From Hermetia illucens (Eukaryota > Arthropoda > Insecta > Diptera > Stratiomyidae): DNA of 64,000 nucleotides. Position 1 is the first letter of the stretch; every line of letters starts with the position of its first letter. Positions 45,255 through 56,649 of the stretch are shown here, piece by piece. Under the pieces are notes generated by a model, which did no database searches, was not told the DNA's origin, and worked only from the letters and a program-made list of their open reading frames with translations. Where the stretch lies: contig NC_051851.1 of assembly GCF_905115235.1 (NCBI RefSeq), positions 54,261,240 to 54,325,239 on the forward strand, read 5' to 3'. The position numbers were made by a program, and so were the translations under genes.

Positions 45255-45611
45255 TACCCTTGTACCTTCAGGTTTAGAAGATGGCAGAAGGACAATAGAC
45301 GGCTTTAAGGTATAATACAATGAGCCTAACAAAAGGCTCGGTTCTTTGCAGCCGCGGCTCCCCTCATTAAATTAAACTAACTATTGAAACGAGTGCGAGT
45401 TTGATCATGGTCAACCATGTGAGCAGAGCTTTCCTTTGACGGAACGAAAGAGCTTTCCCAAAACCTAAAGAAAAAGTAAGCCCAGCAGAAACTAAGTACA
45501 GCTCTACTGAAGTGTCCCGTCGATACGCGGGTTCCAAACAAAAATAGATATGTGTACACATAAAGGTGGCAACATAATCAGCGGAAAAGGAAAGATTTAT
45601 GCGAGATGAGG

Positions 45612-45720
45612 GTCCATCGATTTCAAACAGCATATGACAGTATCGCTCTTAACGTCATTCTCGAGTTTCGCATTCCACCAAAAGTGGGGATCTCTATAAT
45701 GATAAAATTGCGATAGTTCC
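45612..45720 (+). mobile_element. Short LINE RT fragment
   Basis: The plus strand reads FQTAYDSIALNVILEFRIPP, a decayed form of the DFK-AYDSI---L---M-EFGIP block of RTE-like RT. Only about 110 bases. Confidence 0.5.
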
Positions 45721-45916
45721 AATAGGCATGTGTTCAACGAAAGGTTAGGAAGCCGAGAGAAAGAAGAGAGAACTGAGTGAATGGTCATTTAACCGAGGGG
45801 CTGGGCTCTTACAGACTGTAGCACCACGGAGAGGAATGCTGTCTAGAGTTGCTGTGCAATATTCGTTTTTTTGCTGTAATTGCTGATTCCGATTTTTAGA
45901 GTTGGTTTATATTTGC

Positions 45917-45922
45917 TTTATT
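45917..45922 (-). terminator. Poly(A) signal of Kazal gene 1
   Basis: AATAAA on the minus strand, about 33 bases after the stop codon. Confidence 0.7.
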
Positions 45923-45954
45923 GACGTACAATTTTTTTACAAAAGGTTATCATT

Positions 45955-47079
45955 TTAGTATAATTGAAGAAGGTTACACTTCTCGCCAGAGGCTTCCTCG
46001 TAGTCTGAAAATTAGGAATAAGAAAACGATTTAGTGTTAACTTTTGGTAGACTAAAGAATGTAGTCATTTTCTTACTTTCAGCATCGTTGCAGTTAGCTA
46101 ATTGCATGAAGCATGTGTTTGAAAACGTCCTATATCTCTTGCCATTGAATCCACATACAGGCTTGTAGTAATCAGGGCAAAACTTTCCACAACTGGAAAT
46201 CCTTTCGGCTACGTTGCTAATACCGCATAATTCATCTGCAACTTTTTCGAATTCTGGAAAGCGAAATCAATCTATATTACAACATTCTCAAAGGACTTCC
46301 TCAAGTCTTCATTTGGGCAGTTGCTGTGTCCTGGAAATGATGATGCTCTTTTGAACATCACTTTTTAAGATGCAGTCGACTTATGCAGTCGTACTATTCC
46401 CGAACACTAGTTACGATATTTTCACTGTCCCATATTTTTTTCCATTAGAGGGAAATGTTTGTCTTTATTTTTTGGAAATTGTATCCCTATACTTAATTGT
46501 ATAATAATTTGTTTTAGATGCAAAATAATGAAGGGTTCATAGAACTCACTTGTTCCTCTCAAGCAGCTGCCCCGACTCATATCGCAGCTATTTGAAAATG
46601 TTACATATGATGTTCCATCGTATCCACAGACTGGACTGTAAACGTCCAAGCACATGAAATTACATTTGTCAATTAATATTGGCCCAACTGGATCATCGAT
46701 ACGAACGGTGATTTCATGAGCTGCGCACTCAGCTGAATCCTTTACTTCATACGCTGTAGATAAATCAATGAAACTTTTGTAGTGTTGGACTATTCAGAAG
46801 AGCTAATGCGTTGGACTTACTGGCTCGCTCTGAACACTCAGCGTTCTTTAAATCGCAAAGGCTATTGAATGTCTTCCAAACTTTTCCATTGTAACCACAA
46901 ACAGGATCACTAATCACTTGAATACAATACCGCATGCATAGCAAGGGCTCTGTGTCTGCTGTAACTGCAGCCACTGAAATATGGAAGTTTGTGAATGTCG
47001 CACGAAAAATTACTACCAATCATGTTTTAAAATAAATGATAGTACCCAGGACTACGAGGATCAATGCGCGACAGATCAT
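45955..47079 (-). CDS. Secreted three-domain Kazal-type protein (Kazal gene 1)
   Basis: Five minus-strand exons (47079-47046, 46973-46821, 46753-46550, 46253-46077, 46004-45955), all GT-AG and phase 1, give 205 residues. The start MICRALILVVLVAAVTAD is a signal peptide. Three Kazal-like domains follow. C1-C2 spacing is 3 in each, C3-C4 is 13 (for example CGYDGTSYVTFSNSC) and C4-C5 is 6. C2-C3 is 7, except 8 in domain 1. Each middle exon carries C1-C5 of one domain, and the next exon gives C6. The residue two after C2 (the usual P1 site) is Q, D and D, so these are not obvious trypsin inhibitors. Expected in secretion, as protease inhibitor or a related binding role. It is the paralogue of the gene at 56.65 kb. 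Confidence 0.9.
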
Positions 47080-47570
47080 TTTGAACACTTGAATACTCCG
47101 AGCAAGTTCTAAAAATCACGTTTTTATAGCAATCCGTGTGGTTTAGTGAATTAAGATAAGAAAATTATTTTGGGTAAATACTTGCACCTTTTTTATTTTG
47201 GCATAAATCGACTCCTATCGTTTCAATTTCCTTTGTGGATTTTATCTATGATTACATTTGAATTGAATATTAAAATCAGAATCACATTGAGTAGAGCTGC
47301 CTAAACAAGCCCGCAAATTCGGCTGGTAATGATATGCACTAATTTTTTCATTTTCTTAACATGTTTCATTCACTGACTATGATAACTTGGAAAAACCTTG
47401 ATGAGCTTTGATAATTAAGTGCAACCAATATTTTTAAGTCTATTCAACTTTATTTATTCTTTTTCCTTTTTTAATTGCTAATGACAGAAAATAAAAGACA
47501 TTTTCTATGATTTAATTACTCGTAACATATGATTCGAACTGCATATACTTGCATGCATTTTTCGTCACGA
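47080..47570. other. Upstream region of Kazal gene 1, AT-rich
   Basis: No gene or repeat recognised. The promoter of the minus-strand Kazal gene should lie at its left end. Confidence 0.4.
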
Positions 47571-47571
47571 C

Positions 47572-47613
47572 GGCCAAAGGGTAGTATAGAACCCAGGGCT
47601 AATTCGCGGATTG
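47572..47613 (+). mobile_element. 42-base stub of the RTE-A 5' end
   Basis: 'ggccaaagggtagtatagaacccagggc-aa-tcgcggattg' matches bases 1-45 of RTE-A with few changes, then the match ends. No other RTE-A sequence follows. Confidence 0.65.
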
Positions 47614-47955
47614 ATTTAAAAATTTTAATATTCATCAATCCATAAGTCTCTGCCATGAAACTATTTTAAATGATCAGTTTGCAATAATTTTATCATTCTG
47701 AGTGACGCCAAGCTGATGAAATACTGATCGTATAAGGTAGACCGATATCTCTATGCTGTAAGAAATGAGTAAAATACTGGTCTATCAATTTTATAATATT
47801 ATTATTAAATACAAGTGCGACCAGAAAAATGTGCATGTTCGAACCTCAGTCTGCCGCTATTTTTTCCTCGATAGTTAATCCATTTGCACCCTGCGCAACG
47901 GATAGTCACAAAATATTAAGACAATAAAATATATTAAAATATTTTAGTGCTGGCG
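47614..47955. other. AT-rich, nothing recognised
   Basis: An imperfect inverted pair 'ggattgat ... atcaatcc' lies at its left end; otherwise nothing. Confidence 0.35.
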
Positions 47956-47959
47956 TTTC

Positions 47960-50325
47960 TAACGAAAATAGTGCCGCCGCCAGTGTGTGGATGTCAATAA
48001 ACTGTCGTCGCCAACTAAATTTGGCAAAATAAAGGCAGCAACCTGGAAAAAGTTGAACCGGTGATGAAAATTGGATTCAGCCACCGATTTTGACGAAACG
48101 ATTAGGGGCGAGAAAACAAAAGTTCACGATGAGGTAGCAGCCTTACGGAGAAAAACTGATCAAGTTGGACGAGGCCTTATTTAACTCCATGGAGGACTTA
48201 ATCCGGGGTCTGCAGTTGACCATTGCCTTACTAGAGGCAACTATCAAATCAACATATCATGGACCTCGCCCCAAGCAGATTAACTGCGCAACATCAACGC
48301 CACTTTATGCCACCTCTCTGCTATGAAATTTAACAGTAGGCAGCAAGCTCCAACAAAATCCAAGCTCAACAACAACCGTCACAAGTGCCTCGTAGGAAGC
48401 TACTAAGTACGAAAATTCCTCCTATTGTTATTATCGAGCTCGCGGAAAATTTCAGGGTGACAGAGACTTTCATCTCCAATGCCGTAACCAAGAACATCCT
48501 GGTGAAGAAATCAGGAAAATCCAAGCACCAAATACTCCTCAAATCTAAAGGGGCTATATCGTAGCAAAGAACCTTCTCATGGAGAACAAGGCGAAATTCT
48601 CCACATAATTTCTCCCTTCAGAAAAAAACACATCAATTATTATTTGGGGTCTGGACTACACCTACTCCGCCCAGGAGATTACTGAGGATACGAAGCCCTA
48701 ACGTATCTCTACTGTGCTGTCCGTCAAACCCTTCCTTACAACGAAGGCGGAAACTGGACCTGTAATAAAAACCACCCCTTACCTTGAAAGAGCTCCTGGC
48801 ATTAGTGACCACGATGCTATCGACATCCAACTTCTCGATCGGGCCATTCGCCCACGCCGCTAACAGCTTCCCATTTCAGGAACGCCATAAACGGCGGCTC
48901 ATAAACCAAATCCTCAAAGCCAAGCTCTTCCAAGCTTCAAATCCCTCTGAATCAGAGAGTTTCTAACGATACCACTGATAGTGCAATTCGTCAATATACT
49001 GAGGCAACCCATATAGTATGTGACGAATTCATACCAACACATTCCCTTAACCTTATCTCCCTTCTGGCCGATATCCTTCAAGACATCCATCACAAGAATA
49101 ACCAACGGCGGATGAATAGATATTGCCCGCAGTACTCCTTCCTTAAGAACGAGATCCATGATCTAGACACCCCAATCCGCGAAATGAACTTCATCCTGTA
49201 TACTAACCACCTCTAAAATCGTCTCTCCAACATTGAGCTAAATTCAAATACATACAGGGAGCTCAGCCAAATATTCCTGCGACTTGGCCAAACTGCCAGC
49301 CGTAACGACATCCTTCCACAAAACATATTCCCTCCCGAAAAAGCAAACGTCCTAGCTAACCATTTTGCGAAAGCCCACAAATCTACTCTCCACATGCTTG
49401 ACCAAAGCTTTGAAGCTGAAGTCAATGCATCAATTCACTCCCTTCGATCCTCAGATTCCTACACCCAAACAGTCAACCAGACTAGACTATTCAAATACTC
49501 CTCCCAAACAGCCTTACTGGTTCCATCCCGCCTATTAACTTCATTAAAACCAAGATGGTTCATAAAGTAGAGGAAGAACAAACAGTCGGCCGGGCTTGAT
49601 AAAATTCCTTCTATAATTCTTATAAAATGCTTTATCTCCACTAGTTCCTTCCTGTCAACATTATTCAACCACTGCTTGCTAAACGTTCATTTCTTCTTGA
49701 GCTGCAAGTGTATTCAGATAATTTGTTCAGATAATTCCGTTGAACATGCCCTCCTTGTCCTGGAAACCGACGTCTTGCTTGGAATTAGCCGCAAGACACA
49801 TACAATAGCGTTTCGCCTTGACATAGGGAAAGCTTTTGACCCCTTATGGCATTATAAACTCGTTTATAAGCTAAACAACATATCATACTTCTATCCGCAC
49901 CTCTGTGAACTAGTCTTTAGCTTTCTTGACGCGCGACAATCAGCAGCAATGGTCATCCCCTTACACCAGTCCAGTTAGAACCGCACAAGGGTCAATCCCC
50001 TCCACAATCCTTTTTTCACTTTTTAGCGCAGATATATCGAAACCTACTTTCACATCCAATACTATCAAGATCCTCTAATATGCCGACGACCTTATCGTCT
50101 GTATCACTACGAGGGACATAGTACGCGGAGCTCATCCGAATTCATATTAAGATGAGCTCTATCGATACTAAGCGGAAACTAGTCCTCAACCCGCAGAAGG
50201 GAAAAATGGAGATGACTTCAAAAATGGTTCCCCATATCAAAAACCTGTCCTTAAAAATCCATACATCACTCATCCCCGGAGTGAACCAAGTCATCTACCT
50301 CGGCGTCACTGTAAACTCAATTCTA
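47960..50325 (+). mobile_element. Jockey-type LINE copy, ORF1 and ORF2 pieces, old
   Basis: The plus strand has an ORF1-like part (ELAENFRVTETFISNAVTKNILVKKSGKSKHQILLKSKGA, then a 'GLDYTYSAQEIT' segment), as in Jockey gag-like proteins with a PRE_C2HC domain. ORF2 pieces follow: a linker with ELSQIFLRLGQT, an RT start (SAGLDKIPSIIL, LFNHCLLN), HALLVLETDVLLGISRKTHTIAFRLDIGKAFDPLWH, and finally KLVLNPQKGKMEMTSK and YLGVTVNS. Many frameshifts and deletions. The 3' end is lost at a SINE. Confidence 0.75.
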
Positions 50326-50326
50326 C

Positions 50327-50528
50327 CTAATAATAATAATAATCGTTGGTGCAACAATCCATATCAATCAGGGCCTTGAAGTGTGTTAGAGCACTTCACT
50401 CAAGCCGTAACGGCACACTACAGAATAGCCTGCTGGAGGCAATGTGGTCAGCATTGCGCTCGACCGAGATTATTACCCTGATTTGACTCAGGTACTCATT
50501 CACAGCTGAGTCGACTGGCAACCAACTC
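50327..50528 (-). mobile_element. tRNA-derived SINE, family A, truncated
   Basis: Same body and (ATT)n tail as the 21.6 kb copy ('tcgttggtgcaacaatccata', 'cttgaagtgtgttagagcacttca', 'gcaatgtggtcagcattgcgctcg'). The tRNA head is missing after the 'gagtcgactgg' box. It sits at the broken 3' end of the Jockey copy. Confidence 0.85.
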
Positions 50529-51285
50529 CAAATTACGATACATCTGGGAGAACACTTAATACCAGATGCAAAGTTGAAAGATCCGGAAGTAGGAAATATA
50601 CTGAAGTACTTGACGTTTCTAGATTAATAGGTACACTATAACCAGCAAAAGGGGCACAATAGTTCTTTAAGGACGCTGGGCGATTTTTCCTTAAGGGGGT
50701 CATCCCGGATGTCGGATCCGCGGAATCGAATTTTTTTTGGGCATCAATGGTATCTAGTTATAGTGCAGAATATCTCGGCAAAGTGATTTTTCGATATTCG
50801 GAGTTGTTCGAAAATTATAGAGTTAAACACGTAATAAGTCACATACCAGATTTATGCCGATCGCCGTAATAAAGCGCGTATTTATCGGTCGGAATGACGT
50901 TCGAATGACTTCACTAAAAGGATAAGAATTGAAGCCAAGACTATACACGCGTTTCTTGAAGAAACCTAAGGTTTATGGACTAGGTATAGCGGATTAATGA
51001 TCAGTTAAGATTTTATGGCTAAAAATCACATTCTACTTTTTAAATGTATTTTTCTCGACACTGCATATTGAAAATCTGCTGCCACCATAGCCCAAAATCT
51101 ATCCAACGAAATTCTTTGAAATTTTCAGGACTTATTCAGAACATATTTCTACGGTCCGCAAACTAGGATAATTGCGATTCAGTAGTTTTATTTAATCTTT
51201 AAAGAAGCTTTAAAAAAACGCCAAAATTCACAAAAAAAATTTAACACGGCGGGATAGTACAGCAACTTCTTTAATGAGAGGAACT
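50529..51285 (-). repeat. Repeat family E copy and following unassigned AT-rich DNA
   Basis: The first ~170 bases match the repeat at 32.25-32.5 kb in opposite orientation. The rest, to about 51.28 kb, has no match or coding frame that I can name. It could be the remainder of one longer non-autonomous element. Confidence 0.45.
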
Positions 51286-51289
51286 GGCT

Positions 51290-53003
51290 TGTCTGTCAGA
51301 ACCTTCTCCGCAGCCTCTATCAGGAAAAGAAAGGGAAGCTGGCGAAGTGGACGCAGCTGGTCTAATTCGGGTATGTGGAAACAGATCTATGCAACCCGGA
51401 CACCGTAAACCTGAGAGGGCGCCTAACCGAAAGAATGCCTATCTGTATAGCCGGTAACTCTGGTGAGATCCACACTGAACGCAGTAGGCTTTTCAGTTAG
51501 CAGCGGTTTTCATATTAGACTACACTTATGTCTACAAACATAAGAGTTAGTCAAATTAACCTGGAGCATGCCAAAGCCTCTTCCTATCTACTGGCAGTAA
51601 GGCTACCAAAGTTGCAAGACTGTCCCTATATATATCTGGTTCAAGAGTCATGGGTTCGTTTTAACAAAATCTGTGGTCATAGTTGCCTCTGCTTATTTAC
51701 AGTATGATACTTCGTGTCCTCCGCCTACGCAAGAACTAAAGGATCTGGTAGTGTATCCACAGCGAGAATATAAGAGGCTCGTAAAATGTTCGAAACCAGG
51801 CTCCTTTAGAGCATACTGTGAGGAACTGGAAGGCAAAAGGGAGACTTAAAGACTGTGCAGAGTTCTTAATAAGGATGAGTAGGTCAAGTTTGAATCTCCA
51901 AGAAAACCGGATGGTACTTTCACGAACTAAAGAGTGGAGAACACGTCCCAGAATTGGGAGGAAGATAATTGGCGGTTTCTGTAAACCTTTCAACACGAAG
52001 ATGTCGCCAGAGGAATTGGGACACTGCGAGAGCAGTTGTTACCAACCAAAAGACGAAATTTGCAATACTATCATCTGAACACTTCAAAGCACCTGGCATG
52101 GATGGCAGTCATGCTAAAGGAGGGTACTTAGAGCAACTTCTAAGACATATTTTTCAAGGATGTCCTGTACTGGGCTTGGTGACTCCAGCTTGGCAGAAGG
52201 AGAAGGTAGTCATTACGCCTAAGCTTGGGAAAAATGACTATCCAAATCCAAATCAGCTTAACATTATTTTCGCTGAATTGTCTGAGGAGGCTGGTTGAGT
52301 ATCACATTCGCAAGAAGGTGCTAAGGTTGCACCCACTAAATGAAAACCAACATGTTTACCAACGTGGGAAGTCCTGTGAGTTTGCTCTTCAATCTTTGGT
52401 TTTAAAGATAGAGGACGCAACTCTGAAAGGCGAGTACGCGACGGGAGTGTTCGTGAACATTGAATAGACGTTTGACTATGCGCCCTTCCAAAACCTCTGT
52501 AGTGCCGACAGAGAGCATAGTGTTGAAGAAACTTTCATTAAATGGATCTACACTATGCTAGCGCAGAGATTGTTGTGTAATGAAGTGGGTGTTGATGGCT
52601 ATCTAACAACAGAAGCGACGAAAGGTTGCCCTTAAGGAGGTGTGCTATCGCCACTTCTGTGGAATATGTTGACCGACTCACTACTATGTGAACTGCAAAA
52701 TTTGCCAATACACGTTCGAGCTTATGCTGATGACGTGGCTGTGCGAGTTGTTGGTCGAGATCTTTGAACGCTTGGAGAAATACACAATGGGCCACTGATT
52801 TGATTGACAGTTGGTGCCTCAGACATAGACTTAACAGAGTTTTTCTGGTCAAGAAGCTTCTTTGGAACAAACACGTAGAGGTAAAGATGAAACGACATAT
52901 GGGCTTAGGCCTGAAGTAAAAATGTGGATATATGTATGTCGTAGTAGTAGTTTTTGCTGTAAACAAGCCACACTGCAAAGAACTGTGTCTGGGTATCACC
53001 GGT
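51290..53003 (+). mobile_element. LOA/I-group LINE copy (family L)
   Basis: The plus strand reads the endonuclease start (STNIRVSQINLEHAKASSYLLAVRLPKLQ, YLVQESWVRFNKICG) and VASAYLQYDTSCPPPTQELKDL, then RT pieces: FKAPGMDGSHAKGGYLEQLL, VTPAWQKEKVVITPKLGK, LVEYHIRKKVLRLHPLNENQHVYQRGKSCEFALQSL, TGVFVNIE, YADDVAVRVVG and RTVSGYHRCHDH. The copy on the minus strand at 61-64 kb matches and extends to an RNase H domain, which supports the LOA/I group. Frameshifted, with its 3' part cut off where an R1-clade copy begins. Confidence 0.8.
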
Positions 53004-53007
53004 GCCA

Positions 53008-54330
53008 TGATCACAGCATCCGGCGCAGCTGCAATGAGAGCAGCCCATAGACTAATTTCATTAGATCTATGGAGAAATGAACGAGAGGAGAACAGAGCAT
53101 AGGAAGAGGTAATGGGAGAATTGAATCCAGTTTTCGCAATGCCTTCTTCGATATGGGACGCAAGGTCGGGATTCTCCTTCTGGTCAAGATTACTACTTGG
53201 GTTTTTTCCAGCACAAGGCTAAAATCGTGAGCATCCATCCGCTTACTCGTCGCATCAATATGCCAAGTCTGCTCTGAGCCTGTTCAACAGTGCGTCCGGC
53301 AATAAGTGCCGCAACGTCGTCTGTATAACGAACTAGGCGCGACTCTTCGGGCATATCGAGTCTCAGCAGACTATCGTAGGAAGCGTTCCAGAAGTCCGCC
53401 CTAGGATGGATCCCTGTTGTACTTCCGATTTCCATCCTCTTTGTCAAGCATTCATAGCGGTCAGTATGCAGACCGGAGCTTCGGGTCTCCTTTATCCTTG
53501 CTGATCAGCGCGAGTCTAGCCATTTTTCAACGATAAGGAAAAATGCCGTCCTTCAAACAAGAGTTGAATGGCTCAAGTAGCAATTCTGGCCGTTGACGGA
53601 ACACCAGTTTGTAAACTTCCGCTGGGATGCCATCAGGGCCTGGCGTTTTTTTGTTTTTCATACTGGGAACCGTTTCTTCGAGCTCCCTCATTGTGGAACA
53701 ATGCCCGTAAAATGCGGTCCATATGATCGGTTCCTAATATGCAGGCCCTCCGCAGATCCCCGATTTTCCGGCTGACAAGCTTATAATCAAGTCCCCACGG
53801 GTCCTTATTTACTATAGCGCTGCAGAGTCTCCTTTTTGCTGATCTATACTGTGTCTTCATGTCGCATGCCTCCTCGTTGGCGTGCAAATGTTGTATCAAA
53901 CGGCGAAGCTTATGACACTCCCTCTGTAGGTAAGCAATTTCTGGCGTCCACCAGTACATAGAAGGCTTGTCGGGGCTGGGGCCCTTCCGGGGCATGGAAG
54001 CCTCATACGCCGTCGTTATCAGGTTCATCGCTGAATTTACGACGGCGTCAGCTGCGACGCTACCACCCCCCGGGACCCCCCCTCCAGCGCGGCTCTGACT
54101 GCTCCACTTCGAACGCTATGTACTGGTGATCACTTGCCGAGAAGTGTTCTAGGACACGCCACCCGTCCACCGATGATGCCAGAGATTCCGACGTAAAAGT
54201 TATGTCAGGAATGCTTCTTTCACACACCTTGGCGTGGATCCCCTGTGTAAAGCTAAGAGCCCGGTTCACGTCGCCATTTCCAGAATCCGTTTCCCCTTTG
54301 GAGTCTGAGGCATGCCCTATTTAAGGGTCC
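53008..54330 (-). mobile_element. R1-clade LINE copy
   Basis: The minus strand reads an endonuclease C-terminal part (IPDITFTSESLASSVDGWRVLEHFSASDHQYIAFEVEQ), YWWTPEIAYLQRECHKLRRLIQ, a RT N-terminal part with GPDGIPAEVYKLV-like and NCLTKRMEIGSTTGIHPRADFWNASYD, then LVRYTDDVAALIAGRTVEQAQ (RT box YTDD) and KTQVVILTRRR. Typical R1-clade wording. Broken by frameshifts and lacking large parts of the RT palm. It joins the LOA-group copy directly at about 53.0 kb. Confidence 0.85.
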
Positions 54331-55105
54331 TGGCATTCAAATCACCGCCCCTCCTTAAACTCAACACAAAATAGCCGCACTTCATATATGCTAGGTTTTG
54401 TTCATCTATTGTTTCCGTTCTCCTCAGTTTTCGCTGCACTATCCGCTGCTTGTGTACCTTTTTTTCTTAGGCGCCTTTTGATTACTTAAAGGGTACCCCT
54501 CTTTTTCGCGTACCCTTTTATTTGGCCGTAATTCGAGGGCAGTGCGCAGTGCGCTTGGCTCGCCTGTGACACCCCGGGGACAGCAAGTTTCGCTTTCTCC
54601 CTAGAATTTTATTCTTCCTGCTGCAATTCGTTATAGAGGATTCTAATAAAGTTTACCATATACTTTATGGTTTGGTGCACGGTGTGCTTGTCCTTGATAA
54701 ACTCGGACAGCTCAACTATTTTTGCTCCAAACTGGGTGAAGGGCAATTCCTTATGATGAGGGCTCTGTTCTCTATGAGTCGCGGCAGTATTGTTCCCTTT
54801 ATACGCGCCCTGTATTTTTAATGGTCTTTGAAAATGACGGAGATCTCAGAACAAACGAGCACCTCCTGAATGGGTCTCTTTCTTGGTTCTGCAGTACTTC
54901 TTGCTGTCACCAGTCTAGAAAATATACGGGAGGGGGAGGGCTGCTGCGGTTTTTGTTATACAACGATCTGCTTTCAACTAATCTTTCTTTCTTGATTTGG
55001 TTGTTACTAGCATTATCGATTAGGTAGTACCACGTTTAATCATTTCTTCCTCCAAATCTAAATCACTTATAGGATTATATTCCATGGTGGTCAAATAATC
55101 CACCA
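54331..55105. other. No gene recognised; left part may be ORF1 debris of the R1-clade copy
   Basis: Lies where ORF1 of the minus-strand R1-clade copy would be, but no zinc-knuckle motif could be made out. The right half has no match. Confidence 0.35.
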
Positions 55106-55106
55106 C

Positions 55107-55401
55107 CGAGCCAGATAGCTTAGTGGTTAGAGCACTGGGTTGTCATACGGAACGTCGCGATTCAAATCTCACTAGTGGCAGTGTGATTTGTATCGTGACT
55201 TGACGTCGGATACCAGTCGACTCAACTGTGAATGAGTACCTGAGTCAAATCAGGGTAATAATCTCGGGCGAGCGCAATGTTGACCACATTGCCTCCTACA
55301 GTGTTCTGTAGTGTACCGTTACGGTCTTGAATGAAGTGCTCTAACACACTTCAAGGCCCTGATTCAATATGGGTTGTTGCGCCAACGATTATTATTATTA
55401 A
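55107..55401 (+). mobile_element. tRNA-derived SINE, family A, full-length
   Basis: Plus strand head 'gagccagatagcttagtggttagagcac' (A box) and 'cgattcaaatctcac' (B box), family A body, and the 3' end 'gggttgttgcgccaacgattattattatta'. It begins and ends as the 21.6 kb copy does. No exact target duplication was found. Confidence 0.9.
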
Positions 55402-55409
55402 GAGCCCCC

Positions 55410-56640
55410 TTGCTCTTTCAAAAGGCGCCGGTACTGGGGTTCCGAGTTCCTGTACCGTAAGTTTATTTCTTCACCAGGGTTGATGAACTGGTAGTACAAA
55501 CCGCATACAAATTCCTGCTTATGTATTTTTTTTCATAAGATCTTTATACAGCCGACTCTTGCATTTTGATGCTATTCTCTACGTAGGCCGTTTGTTCGAC
55601 GAGCCAATCTAAGATAGTAATTTGTAATGGTAAGACTTTCCTCCAGAACTTTATTAAGTACTCATCTAAGAATTCATACTTCGAAGTTCTACTGGTTACT
55701 TGCAGATATGCGCACAGCCCACTGCATGCAAATCTGTACACGGTTGATTTACATGTAAATTTGCACGTACACTCAGGGGTTGCGGGAACCAGTCCGGATA
55801 CTACGAAGTACTGATATACGCCTGTAAACTTCCGGTGATTTAATTTAACAAGTTGCTAATCGATATTAGATCTCCACAACTTTTTTGCTTTTTTTAATTT
55901 TTACGTTTCAATTTGCTGATGAGGTCATTTTTGAACGATAGCGATAGTACCATTGCACATCGATACATAAATTGAATCCAATTAATTTTTCCTATCCTTT
56001 ATATATGTATGTATGTACTAATAAGTAGGCCAGACGAGGGGGTGCAAAAAAATAAGGTTCCTTTAGGACCCGGAAGTTTCAGGTCGAGAAGGTTTTCCTG
56101 GTACCCAGAATACTATAAAGAGAGAACGAAAGTAGTGTCTCCTAAGAAAATGGATATTAGGGAGCTTGCGTAATTGTCACGACGCGTCTAGATTTCCTTT
56201 TTGCAGCCCTTCTCGTGAAAGATAGAATCTTCTAGAATCAATCAAAATTAGTGGACGGAAGAATGCTACTAGCCTATGTATGTTGAATAAACAAATCAAA
56301 AATGCTTGTCTAACACTGAAAACAACATGAGCAATGGCAATGAAAAGCTAAATATTTATCTGTATCGAAGTAATTTTCCAAATTTGCTAGGGAAGAATGG
56401 CATTGACTGCGAGTCAATGCCTGCTACTCGTACAATCTTATCTTCGAAGGAAATTTTACGCGATATTACGATAACTTCTAATGAATACTGTTTTTGATTC
56501 ATACCTTCCTCTTATTCATTTTATCTACTAATTAAGTGGATTGCAGTTTTTATATAAAAAGGCGTGGGAATTTATTCCAGGTTAGTTTGAATTATAAACC
56601 TACAACAAAAAGAAGGAGTCCTGAAAAATAAAAGTTGATT
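55410..56640. other. No gene recognised; right end is upstream of Kazal gene 2
   Basis: No domain-bearing frame. A TATA-like 'tttttatataaaaaggc' at 56.55 kb lies about 100 bases before the ATG of Kazal gene 2 and may be its core promoter. Confidence 0.45.
56549..56565 (+). promoter_or_regulatory. TATA-like element before Kazal gene 2
   Basis: 'tttttatataaaaaggc' is about 90-100 bases upstream of the ATG, a fitting distance for a TATA box with a short 5' UTR. Inferred from sequence only. Confidence 0.5.
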
Positions 56641-56649
56641 TATTTGAAA

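Noticed and set aside
55107-55180. tRNA gene on the plus strand
   Set aside because: Same reason: the SINE A body and (ATT)n tail follow directly.
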